This document shows, in pieces, positions 21,497 to 32,500 of a DNA stretch of 64,000 nt. The notes under the pieces are model-generated. The model ran no database searches. It saw only the letters and a list, made by a program, of their open reading frames with translations, and was not told the origin of the DNA. A program made the translations under genes and the position numbers. Source of the DNA: Oscheius onirici (Eukaryota > Nematoda > Chromadorea > Rhabditida > Rhabditidae); contig OW051473.1 in NCBI GenBank assembly GCA_932521025.1, forward strand, positions 10,292,001 to 10,356,000, in the 5' to 3' direction. The number at the start of each line of letters is the position of its first letter. The first letter of the stretch is position 1.

Positions 21497-22938
21497 TTAT
21501 TTTTTCTCAAAGACGAAAATCTTGGATCCGGATAGTATTCCCATCTCGCCTCCTCGGACTATCTTGTCCACTGTTCCCGCCAAAAAGATTTTATTAAAGC
21601 GGCGGAAGCCTTTAGGTAGAATGCGAACTGTTTCACCCAAAGTCATCAGGGATCCTGAAATATTGTTTTTTTGCGAACTTTTAAGTTACTTACCAACAAA
21701 AGGACTTCGACACAGCCACATAAAGATGGGTGAGTGAGAAAAGCAAAAGTGGTACGGGGCATTGAGAGTGACAGCGAGATCCTCTTCTTCCACAAGCTGA
21801 AGGCCATTTTCTTCCGCTGACTGGATCATTTCTTGGCGCGTATGTAGCGAGGGCATACCACACGCGTACTCGAGACCTTCCACCACCTAAAGACTTAGTA
21901 TGGACAGATTTTCGTCTTACTTCTCTATGTTCAGCATTGCTAGGATCATACTTGTCAGTCTTGATCAGGTCATAAACCAGAAACTTTCCGCCTGGCTTCA
22001 GAACTCTAGCCGTTTCTTTCAAAACCCCTTCCAGCTTCGGAAAGTATTTGAGGGAATAGATGGCATATGCCGCGTGCTGAGTTCCAGCTTCCAGAGGCAT
22101 GTCGTGACAGTCGGCTGCCAAAAGTCGACAAGTTGAGTCGATTCCCCTGCTTTTGAAGTCAATGTTTCCTTCGAAAGCGATTAGAAGGCTTGATATTGAC
22201 TCTTACCCATTTCGGCCTCATTTGGAGCGATGGTTATCCCGGTCAAAATCGCTCCCGTTGAGGACAAATCCCGAATGACTCCGCCAATTCCACAGCCAAG
22301 ATCGACACACTGGACAGAGGGAGCTAGCTTTAGTTTTTCACCGACTACCCTAAAAAAAACTAAATAGACTTAAATTTTAAAAAAATACTTGTGTAAATGA
22401 GCCAGAGCAGTTTCCAAAGTATCCTTCTTTTCACTTGGAGGGGCGAAATGAAAATTGCCACCGAAAAAGTCCTTGATAACGTTGGACATGACAGAGTAGT
22501 AGTGAGAAGTCACTTCTAGATGATTTCCAGACTCCTTGGCCTCTTTGAACAGTCTCTCATGGTTATCCGCAAAAGTTGGCTGTAAATTCTTTGTGCTCTG
22601 TGTCAAACAGTACTGCTGTTTGTTATGCTAACAGCTGAGTCGTATACAAAATTTGTGTTTCCAAAAGTTCATTTTTGACAAGATGTCCTAGATGATATAG
22701 TTGGTGGACAAGAGTACGTTGTCCTTGCAATCCAAAAGGTCAAGCGCGGCCACAGCGCGGCAGGAATCGAACCTTTGATAGTCTTTCAAGTTTCCGGGAA
22801 AAACCTAACCGAAACGCAGCAGACGTTAAGCTTAAGAGTTAAGCTGAAAATGACAAAACTTGTATAGAAACTCACCAAGTCCTGCCTTCTAAAGCCCAAC
22901 AAGAGCTTCAGATAGTTCCGGTTCATGTCAATTGACAT
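21497..22938 (-). CDS. strm-1: STRM-1-type sterol methyltransferase
   Basis: Exons run from 22938 to 21497. Exon 1 is MSIDMNRNYLKLLLGFRRQD. A roughly 250-bp intron follows, then QYCLTQSTKNLQPTFADNHE and HYYSVMSNVIKDFFGGNFHF, typical of sterol methyltransferases. The SAM-binding motif I is VDLGCGIGGVIRD. ADCHDMPLE, AYAIYSLKYFPKLEGVLKE and RVLKPGGKFLVYDLIKTDKY are motifs II and III. A C-terminal sterol-MT domain follows (GETVRILPKGFRRFNK). In C. elegans STRM-1 methylates the sterol A ring at C-4, reducing dafachronic acid precursors and favouring dauer formation. Plant and fungal relatives (SMT/ERG6) alkylate C-24; the overall pattern and the nematode setting favour STRM-1. The protein is complete. 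The exon 1-2 join is in phase but is less certain than the rest. Confidence 0.85.
22741..22800 (-). repeat. tRNA-like remnant in the strm-1 first intron
   Basis: On the minus strand ggttcgattcc, an RNA polymerase III B-box, is followed by tgccgcgctg. A pairing acceptor stem and a normal D-arm are not found, so it is not a functional tRNA. It may be the head of a tRNA-derived SINE or a pseudogene. Confidence 0.35.
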
Positions 22939-23103
22939 TGTTTAACGTGTAACGAGGCGAGAAAATGACGTTGTTCCCGTCCGGAACTGAGGCAGGAAGA
23001 TGGAGGCGGGGCCGCGCACGACCCCGAAACTGTGCCACCAGCATAAACCACGGAAGAGGTGCGTGGTTATTAGCAGAAATCACGGGAAGGACATACGGAG
23101 AAC

Positions 23104-23135
23104 TTTTTTTTTTTTTTTTTTGGGGGGGGGGGGGG
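23104..23135. repeat. T18-G14 homopolymer junction
   Basis: Eighteen T are directly followed by fourteen G. The tract is read directly from the sequence; its exact length may be affected by sequencing error. Confidence 0.85.
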
Positions 23136-23439
23136 AATTTCCGCAGGCAATAAATTAAGTAATGTGCTGGAGGCTTAGATTTAAACGCCTCAAAAAAGTC
23201 TTCGACTACATTTTTTCTGGGCGGTATCTCTCCCCCCCAACTTTTTGCGATTATTGAGGATATCATGTTGTATCATTGAGCTCAGTATTGTAAATATCGG
23301 AAAAATGTTTTCTTCGTAGTTAAAAACGAAAAATGCTCATTTTTCCCATAAACTTGACATTTTTGGATTTTTCACAGTGAAGAAATCATTTTTAAGATCG
23401 CAACGCTCCGCTGAAAAATTGGTCCACAAATACCGTCAG

Positions 23440-23880
23440 CTGAGATTGAAACTATGGGTGCTTAGTCATTTCATTGCCGCTATATTTTTGAGCGGAAGAT
23501 CTGAGTAATTAAATTGTGTTTTTGTCTTATTTAACCATTTTATCTAGCACTTTTGTGAATCATAAAGGCCTCAGTCCCTAACGTAACCTGCAGGGAAAAT
23601 ACCCTAGAATATCGTGAGTAGTCAAAGCGGAATGATTTTTGCCATGAAATAAGATATACATATGAAGAGAGCACGAAAGATCTTTGCCGTTAAAGCTAAT
23701 TAACATGCATGCATGACGAAAATTGAATGTTAGAAAACCGTCATGTGATTTAAACTATGCTTGCTTAGTCATTTCATTGCCTTTATTTTGGGCAAAAATC
23801 TGTGTAGGAAAATTGATGTTTCGCCTTATTTCCTCATTTGGTCTTGCACTTTTGTCTTATAACAGCCTCTGCTCCCTTGA
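23440..23880. repeat. Diverged direct repeat (two copies, about 300 bp apart)
   Basis: Segments 23440-23570 and 23742-23880 share aaactatg, gcttagtcatttcattgcc, a tttgtcttattt-like block and gcacttttgt in the same order and orientation, with substitutions and small indels. Both precede the F-box-like gene. They could be duplicated regulatory sequence or fragments of an interspersed element. Confidence 0.6.
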
Positions 23881-24264
23881 GTCAAATCGCAAACGTCCGT
23901 CCGAACACTCTTTTTTTTCGTTTAATGCCTCGTACCATCGATTCTTTTTCGCTTCGAGCGGCATATCTGGAGAAAAAAAATTCCCAGACAGTGCAGAATA
24001 CTTATTTGAAAACATCAATAAAAGAAAAGCGTTTCGTTGATGTCATGTACTTCTTTCTCACGTCGCCCCCTCTGTTTTCTCTCTTTCAGCCTCAAAAACT
24101 CCTATTGCATTCTGTTCAGCATTCTACTCATTGTTCTTCTGCAGAAGTACAACGGGGCTAAACTGGCATCTGTCTCGCTTGGAGTTTTTTCGTTTCTCAG
24201 GTTTTTTGTCAAAAAAATTCTGGCTTCTCTCGGCTAAAATTTCCTTGCAATATTTTTACAGCGC

Positions 24265-25375
24265 TTACTTTTTTCTTTTCTATCCGAATGCGCATTTTTA
24301 GAATGGCATCCTACAATAACCGATCTGCCATCGGAGATTATTTCCGACATCACCTCTAACTGGGACTTCAAAAGTTTCGCAAATGCCCGTGCTTCGTGCA
24401 GGACAATTAGAAAAGCTGCTGAAAAGTATCCTTCCAAGAATCCGAAGCCACTGTTCGACATTTTTTGGACCTACGCTCCGGAACAGGTGGCTCTTAATGT
24501 ATTTCCAAATACATTTCATGCATTTTAGTACATGGCCTTATCGTTTGTTCATCACACTGCGGATAAACACTATGGATATCATAAAAAGACAAAGTAACCA
24601 AACACTTCAATGTGCTTTGTAGATTATCCGAAGAAACAGAAAAACTAAAGGAAGCAATGGAAGGCAAATTCTTTCCAGATCCCTGGCTTAAATGTAAGTT
24701 CACATCAACAAAACTATGAAAGTGTGTTAAGGCTCTCTTGGCAATCCCAATTGTGAGGTGAACGGAGCAAAGTATGTTTCATTACTTGGCGGTGATCTTA
24801 GTGAGTTTTTTTTGCAAACTTTGCCATGTTAAGAATGTCAAAAACGATGTGATTTACAGAGGTCAAGTTTACAAATTCAGTTTCTGGTAATTGATAAGTT
24901 TGCTGATGGTAATATCACATCCGACGGAATTGCAAATTGTGTTAAAGTAAGTTCTATTTAGCCATGCCCGACCATGGTTTGGTTTCCGTACATTTCTCTC
25001 AAATAGCCCGAAAAAAGGCCAAAGACAACAATATTGCAATTTTCTTTTTTTCAGAATTGGCTCCTCAACCCACCAAGTTTCCCTGAGCGGAAAGTGCAAT
25101 TGTACGAATTGCCTCAGGGTCCATCCAATTCACAGTTAGTAGCCAGTAGGATGCTGTGTCCCACCTTACCGGTTGATGTACTTCTTAGTTCCTTTAAAAA
25201 TGTGCACTGCGGTACCGGAAAATCAGGCATCAGTGTAGAATATAATCACAACGAAGAAAGGATTCCCAAAGAAGAATTCAGATGTATCAGCGAATATAGC
25301 TGTGTAATCATTTGCCAGTACGTTTACTGGATGGATATCCATCCAGTAAACGTACTGGCAAATGATTACAAATGA
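24265..25375 (+). CDS. F-box-like protein (structure uncertain)
   Basis: An exon around 24265-24486 contains TITDLPSEIISDITSNWDFK then SFANARASCRTIRKAAEK, a good F-box (LPxEIxxxI...L..A.xxCRxxxxA). It continues with KPLFDIFWTYAPEQ, then YMALSFVHHTADKHYGYHKK and LSEETEKLKEAMEGKFFPDP. Later exons give LGNPNCEVNGAKY, FLVIDKFADGNITSDGIANC and NWLLNPPSFPERKVQLYELP. F-box proteins recruit substrates to SCF ubiquitin ligases through SKP1, and nematodes have large, fast-changing families. The splice between GAKY and the next exon needs a non-obvious donor to hold the frame, so this may be a decaying gene. Its predicted C-terminus runs into a 68-bp perfect palindrome. The N-terminal start is unresolved; a hydrophobic frame upstream (24037-24234) may or may not belong. 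Confidence 0.45.
25303..25370. repeat. 68-bp perfect palindrome
   Basis: Positions 25303-25370 read identically on both strands around the centre ggat|atcc at 25336/25337, with no spacer. Just outside, aatgattaca is repeated in tandem (25361-25380), after which the arms match again for a few bases (agctg / cagct). Such zero-spacer palindromes form cruciforms and often arise by snap-back replication or as library artefacts. It overlaps the predicted C-terminus of the F-box-like gene. Confidence 0.95.
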
Positions 25376-25399
25376 TTACACAGCTTTTTGTTTAAAGGA

Positions 25400-26591
25400 A
25401 TCAGTAACGTAACGATTTCCTCATTCTTTTTAACGTTTGCGCATCGTTTCATATTATTATATGCATCTTGTTGTAATTCATATTTTCCCCTTTCCCCAAT
25501 TTTCTGGTCGTATTGTTTTCTGGTATATATATCGTTTAATTTTGGCTTCCATATTTTGATTCGATATTTGGCTTTAAATTGTAATAAAGAGTTTGAAATG
25601 ACAGAAAACTAGGCATTTATAACACTAAAAAATAAACGTTTTCTTGCCCCGTTTTACAGGAAAATATAGCTTGGTATAAATTTCACGTGGTGCAAGCGTT
25701 GGCACTGCCGAGACTCGCAGATGCCTCTCGTCAGAGCATTACAATGTGTAGCCGGAGGTCAACCAGCCGTCACCATACATATTTTTCTACTTTACTATGC
25801 TGAATTCCACCTTTTAGAGCAAAAACACGTTCATTTCCTTCTCCCAATTTATTTTTTCAGTCATTTCCTTTTCTTTACTGTTGATTGTTTCCGTCAGCAG
25901 AAAATCGTACAAACATGCTTCCAGTAGGGCGGCAAGCAAATTTCGTGTGGGCACTACTTTTTGTTGCTGCCAGTGCGTCTCGGACAACACAGTGGTTTAA
26001 AGTGTGCCAAGTATCCGTGCATCGATTTTTAAGACGAATAATGGCAACATAACATCCTCTAAGCTGTTTTTATCGCTTTGACCGCACCTTTTGTACCCAA
26101 TTCTTGTTATTTCTCCAGAGAAACTACAAATTTTAATTGAAATCTGTTTACTGCCCTTTAAAGCCGTCTCGTACTCCATTTTCTTGCTAAGACGCGTAAA
26201 TGTCGACTCACCTCTTATTCATGTTCGGCAACGGGAAAATGGGTTTTCTTTTTAACTTTTGTTTCAAGTCGCATTTCTTTTAGTGCATGTCAAGCAAAAT
26301 ATGCACTGTGAAGATGTTTTCAAGATATCCGTCCAGCTATACGTAGAGTTGCATGCGTTGAGCGGTCTGATATTTGTCTTGCTCGCCTTGGAGAGGGCGC
26401 CGACATCGCGCGAAGCCACAATCGCGCTCCCTGAACTGTGTGTGACCCCGGATTATCTCATTATCCACGTTCAAGTGATTGCCACTTGCCTTTTTTCATT
26501 TTTCTTGTCACGATTTCGGTAAAATCATACCGTTTTCAGGTATCATATGGGTCCTGGCCCATTGTGCTAAAAACAAAAAAGACGATCGAGC
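25400..26591. promoter_or_regulatory. Upstream region of kettin
   Basis: No supported exon. This 1.2 kb should contain the kettin promoter. I could not identify specific muscle regulatory motifs with confidence. Confidence 0.35.
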
Positions 26592-29500
26592 ATGCCATTT
26601 AAGCAGCCGCTAGGGGAGCGGGCCGAAAATCGGGTTGCCCCGACTTTCATCAGGGTATTTTTATATTTTTCGAGCAGAATTTTTTGCTTCAGCCTCTCAG
26701 TGACAAGCGAGCCGTGGTAGGCGAACGGGTGATTTTGGAATGTCAACTAGACGGACACCCCGACCCGGCTGTGAAGTGGCTTAAAGACGGACATAACATT
26801 TCCAACTGTCCGGACTATTATGTAATTTTTAAACTGCTTTTCACAAACATTTCATTCCAGATCGAACAAGACGGTCATAGACATCGCCTCATCATTGCCC
26901 AAGTACAGGGAGCTGACAGTGGAAGATTCACGGCACAGGCAGCAAATGCCGCCGGTCTGAAACAATCTACCTGTATTTTGATCGTTGCTCCGGCACCGAC
27001 ACCGGTGCCCGGAGCAAAGGCAACAACCGTCTATTCTCCGGCTCCACCGCAGACTCCTGTCGGTCCTTCGGCTCCCATCTTTCTCAAAGAATTGAGACAT
27101 ATTCCTCTGAAACCGGGAAATCCGATGGTGATGGAGGCCAGAGTGGCAGGAGTTCCTCCGCCGCAGGTGGAATGGCTTCACAATGGAAAGCCGCCAAGCT
27201 ACAGGTATGAATCTCTGGATTTCATGGAAGTTTCACTAACCTCTACTAACAATCGGTTCTATGGACGAAGCATGGACCACCACGACTTTAAGTGAGTAAC
27301 AGTTTTGCATGTTCATTTGTTTCTATTTTAACAGTTTTTAGGCACTATGCTAAAACCCGGTCATGGGTAAACAGCAAAATTTTTTAGTACAAAACTTTCT
27401 TTGCATACTTCCTGACTCTTACCTATAACAATACAAAATCGCAAAAAGAGGACCGTTACTTTGAATTACTAAGGTTAACAGCAAAATGCTTGAAATTTGA
27501 ATGTTATACCAGCCGGCTTCTTATACTTGTGTTTTCTTCTTTACTACTGATCCCTTCCCGAGTCAACCGATCTCTTCTGATCCCTTTTCCGGCGATCCGA
27601 TCCCACTCTGTTCATATGCAGATCAACCGGTCTCTTCAAATCTTTTCTAAACGGTCTCTTCAAATCTCCTACCGGTCACCCTGATTCGATTTCCTACTCA
27701 AAACAATTTAGCAAAAATATTTGCCGAGGAGAGGAGTCGAACCCGGGTCGTCTGGGTGAAGACGGCGACTCTTAACAATACACCAAAATTTCAGGTCCCG
27801 GACAAACAAACAAATAAACAGAGTCCACGACAGACACTATTGCGCTTTAATAGTAGAGAGATTGTATTCCCATACCTAAAAGAAAAACCCTTCCAGAGCC
27901 AAAGTGGAGCATGATCCACAGACCGGAATTGCTTCTCTAACTATTCCTCAAATGTTCAACGACGACGTTGGAGAATACAGTTGCAGGGCCAGCAACATTC
28001 ATGGAGAAGCGATGACAGTAGCACAGGTAAAATTTCATATATTTTTCATTCACTCTTTTCAGCTGCTACCAAGAGAGCGATATGACCGCTGGTTTTCTGA
28101 TGAACAACAAAAGCTAACCAGAGACAGAAAACAGATTCTTACCCAGGTACACTGATTGTCATAGTCCATGAAAATTGTTTACAGAGTGTCGGAGGAAGAA
28201 CCAGTGTAGCTTCGAGACAAATGCAGAAGCAGGGCTACGGCACCGATCAAGACAGCGCCTGGGGAGTTTCGGAGTCTGAAACTGAACCAGAGCTGGCAGC
28301 TCTGGATGCCCGAACTCCTGGAGGACGACCTATTATGAGAACTGCCCTTCGGGGACTCCGTCTCACTGAAGGAACCGACGCCATCTTACAGGCCAACATT
28401 GTGGGCAATCCCAAGCCACAAGTCAGTTTGCATTTTCGGAAACTCCGCCGTGACATTAGATAAACTTTGGCTAGACAAAATGATTGCAGATCTTCTGGCT
28501 GTTTAATGGATATCCTCTGCAACTGAATGGGCCACGTATGCAAATGAGTTACAAAGGTTTTTGCTAGCTTACTATCAGTACTACGGTAAATTAAGGCGCC
28601 ATGGCAGTCTTGAAGATCACTATGGTGACGCCAGAAGAGGCTGGAGAGTACACAGTCGTCGCGGAGAACAGATTCGGCAAGGTGAGCACTCCCCCTCCTA
28701 TTGTCTGGAGGAGAACGTGAGGTCATGGCGAAATCCAGCTGCAAGCCCATAGTGTGAGGAACGTTTGTGTGCCAAATCTCTAACAGAGGGCTAAAAAGTG
28801 CTTCGGCGCGGTAGGATAAACAGGGAGAGGCAGAGAAACCCCCACGCGATTGAGCCTGTCTTAGTCAAAAGCTACCTGGTTTTCATTTGGGCTCACTTCT
28901 TTTTCCCATACTGCCTTGCCAAGTCTTTTATAAAGCCAGCTGTCATGCGTTAAACTGAGCATTTAATCGTCTGTCGAGACCAATTGTCCAATAAAAATCG
29001 AGAACGGCAGAACAATCTTTGGCAAAAAGTTGCCCTTTGAAACAAAGGTCACTAAATACTTTTTCAATTTCACTCAATTGTTCATATCATTCAGTTACAG
29101 TTTCTCTCTGACATGAGATCCAACGAAAACTCTGCCATTTTAACATTACTGCGCTCTGGCAGCTCATTAGAGTTATTCATGGCGTTTGAGACCTTCTTGC
29201 ATCCACCTGGATGTGCTGCTAACTATTCGTAACGGGGCCTGCGTCGTCGCCTCCCGATAAAAAGCTGCTCGGATCAAGACAGTTGGCAGCCGCGAAGCCA
29301 TTGTTTTCCTCCCACCTTCAAACACACCAACACACCATCACCACCTATAACCCTATTACTTTATGACTTTTTCTAGTTTATAGTCGTGAATTTGCAACTA
29401 CTGCAGATGTAAATGACTACTCAAACACAGATAACTTTAACACTGTGCTATTCAATGTACAGCTTTCTGTATATCCTTAAATATATCATTTTAAGTGACA

Positions 29501-32500
29501 ATTTAATATATCAGTTTTAGTAAGTGCGTAAGGCTTCTACTCATACATAAACTTTCGATTAAACAATCGTCTATAAAAATTATAAACGCAAAAATTAAAA
29601 AAACTTTGAAACACTTGCCTCCATAAAAATCCACAGCTTTTAATGCATTGCAAATTTTAAACAGTTTTCTATTCATTCCAAATGTTTTTTGGCAATTGCA
29701 AAAAATAACTACCAGACTACCAGATGAGAGTTCAGAACATTTAAGAAATGTAACTACAGCGTTAATGTTAAACACAGCTGCTGCTTCTACAGGTATACCT
29801 AAAGTTACAACGTTGATTGCTTTTTCAAGGAGCTTGTCTAAGCTTTTCGGGTAAACAGCGTTCCCCTGCAGACGGCAGTTGTTGTTCCGGCCATTTTCGT
29901 GCGGGCCTCGGCAATGTCTTGCATTTAAACCATGCCAAAAAGTACCTGTACCTAACGAATGAGCTTCAGTTGCTTATCATGATCGTTCCCAGGTCCATCT
30001 GTTATTTACTGGTAAAAAAGCGACACCGCCTCCACCCTGGCCTCACTATTACACAATTGCAACCATTTGCTTCCCTCTACCGTAGGACGGGTTTTGCAGG
30101 GCATACGAATCTTTCTGATTGACAAATCAGACCTCTCTGGAATAATAGTTCTTCCCACTGGCCCCGTTCGTCAGAAATGTTGACTTTTGCACTCGAGCCT
30201 CTTCAAAAGTGTTTCTTTTACCCTTAAAAATTTCCTCAAATGAGTTCAGCAGCTTTAACGTCACTTCTCATTCTTATGCATTGCCAGATTTCAGAATATT
30301 AAGAGCTTTTCGATATTAAGAATTCAGTGCCGTTTCCGGCGGATCCTAGTTATTCCGTGGGTGTGAAGTATGTTTCCTGAACTGTAGGTGGTACTTGAGG
30401 ATGTCAGCACTTCCGTCCAGTTTATGCGTCATCAGCTGCTTTTTACCCAACAACCTTTGCTTCTTTCTGATGAATCGCCTCACACCTGGTCCGCGGGGGC
30501 GTGGATGTGTTGACCACACGGCTAGGAAGTCCCCTTCCCGTGCTAATTGTCGGAGAAAACCTCAAAAAGAGATGGCTGCTCTGAGATCCTCTCGACTCTT
30601 ACTGTCTTTTGTTTGCTGCCCATCGAAAATCAGTTTTTCAGGTAGAGAGCGCTGCTCGGATCGAGGTCTACCCGTTGAGCGCTCCCGACGAACGACAACG
30701 AGAACTCCGACAAAGAGAGGAGGAACAGCAACGACGCTACGAGCTCGCCCTTGAACGAGAGCAAAGGGAGAGACGGGCACGAGAAGAAGAAAATCGCCGG
30801 ATCAAGGAAGAACAGGTGACTTGAACTTGAACTCCCAACAAAAACTGGTTGTTTAGGACCGCCTCCGAGCGCTTTTCGAGCGTGAACGCGCGGAAAGAGA
30901 ACGGCTCGAGAGGGAGCGACAGCGAGAAGAAGAAGAAAAGCGCCAAAGACAGTCGCATCAAGCGCAACCGTACAATCTACAGTACATTGAGAAGGACTGG
31001 AAGCAGCAGCCAGTTTATTCTCAAGGTTGGACTTTTGATTGGATCTCTAAAGAGTCTTTAAAGAGTCAAGGTACAAGCGCTACTACGAGCAGCCAACAGT
31101 AGAGCAGCACTACCGCCAGCAGCCGCCGGGAATCTATAAACCTCATCAGTACGAATACCAGCATCCGATCTACTACGATATGCCTCCTGTCAGCAAGCAG
31201 CAGCAACAAGGAGCCGGCAGTTTCCGAGTCAATGGAGCAGCCATTGCTAATGGAGCAGCAAACATTGGCAATGGAGCTCAGGTCGTCTCGAAGACTCAGA
31301 CGCACGAGCACGGAGCAGCACTAGTGCAAGCGCGTCCTCCTCAATTCATCGTGGCTCCACAAGCAGCAGTGGCCAAGCCGGGAGAGACTATCACCTTCAG
31401 TGCCAAGGTGGCTGGTACACCTATGCCTCAGATCGAATGGGTACGAGCTGATGGTCGGGTACTTCAATCAGGTAACAAGTACAAGATTGAACATGGAAAT
31501 GACGGATCGTCAAAGCTGACTATTGAGAAAGTTGATGCCCACGACGTCGACGTTTATGGCTGTGTGGCCAAAAACGCTGGCGGAGGAGCTCAAGCCAGAT
31601 TCAATCTTCAAGTCATGCGTAAGCTGCTGATGTTTAAAATGAACTTCATAATTCAGAAGCCAAATCTCCTGACGCTCCTGAATTTACTGGAAAGTTCCAA
31701 TCAACAACAGTTTATGAAGGAGACTCTGTCAAATTGTACTGCAAGGCCAATGGAGAAGGACTGGTTTTCAAATGGTACAAGGATAACGAGGAAATTCAGA
31801 ATGGACCTCATTTCAAGTATATTTTGTTTAATCGAAACTCACTCATTCATTTTTTAGGGTCGATGCTTCTGGATCAGAAACAACTCTTCACATTTTGGAC
31901 GTGACTCTGGCCGAGGGAGCATGGTACCGCTGCGACGCAGCAAACAAGCACGGAACCACTACTCTCAAGGGACGAGTCGTTGTCCAAAGCCGACAGAAAC
32001 TTGCTGGTCCTCAGTACAGGGAACAGATTACTTTGAGGAAGGTCGACAGACGTCATGCCAGGACTCCAGTCAATCAGCTTCAAGATGTTCAGGCATCTCG
32101 TCAAGCTCCGCAATTCCAGGGACAGCTTCAGCCCCTTCAGCTCATTGAGGGACAGACGGCTAGACTTGAAGTCAAGTTTGCTCCTCAGGACGATCCGAAC
32201 CTACGAATTTGTTGGCTACACAATGGAAAGGCTCTTCTGGCCTCTTCCAGAGTCGTCACAGTCAACGATTTCGGTGTTGCCCTTCTGGAAATTAATCCTG
32301 TTACTCTCTTTGATCAGGGAGAGTACACTGTCATTGCAATCAACCCTCTTGGAGAGACGAGATCTTCTACCGTACTTCAAATCATCGGACACGGTTCCAT
32401 GCAGCAGTCTACTCAAGGCAGTGTTTACGGAATCGCCTACCAATCAAAGAGCCCTCAGCCACCACCTGGTGTCTATTTGGACCTTCCCAACTTCCACAGC

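Larger units (their letters stand above)
22939..24030. other. Intergenic region with homopolymer block and diverged duplication
   Basis: No confident exon is present. It carries a T18-G14 tract (23104-23135) and two related segments of about 130 bp (23440-23570 and 23742-23880) sharing gcttagtcatttcattgcc. The upstream control region of strm-1 should lie at the left end. Confidence 0.5.

Noticed and set aside
22741-22800. Functional tRNA gene
   Set aside because: Only a B-box is convincing; acceptor and D stems do not pair, so it is listed only as a remnant.
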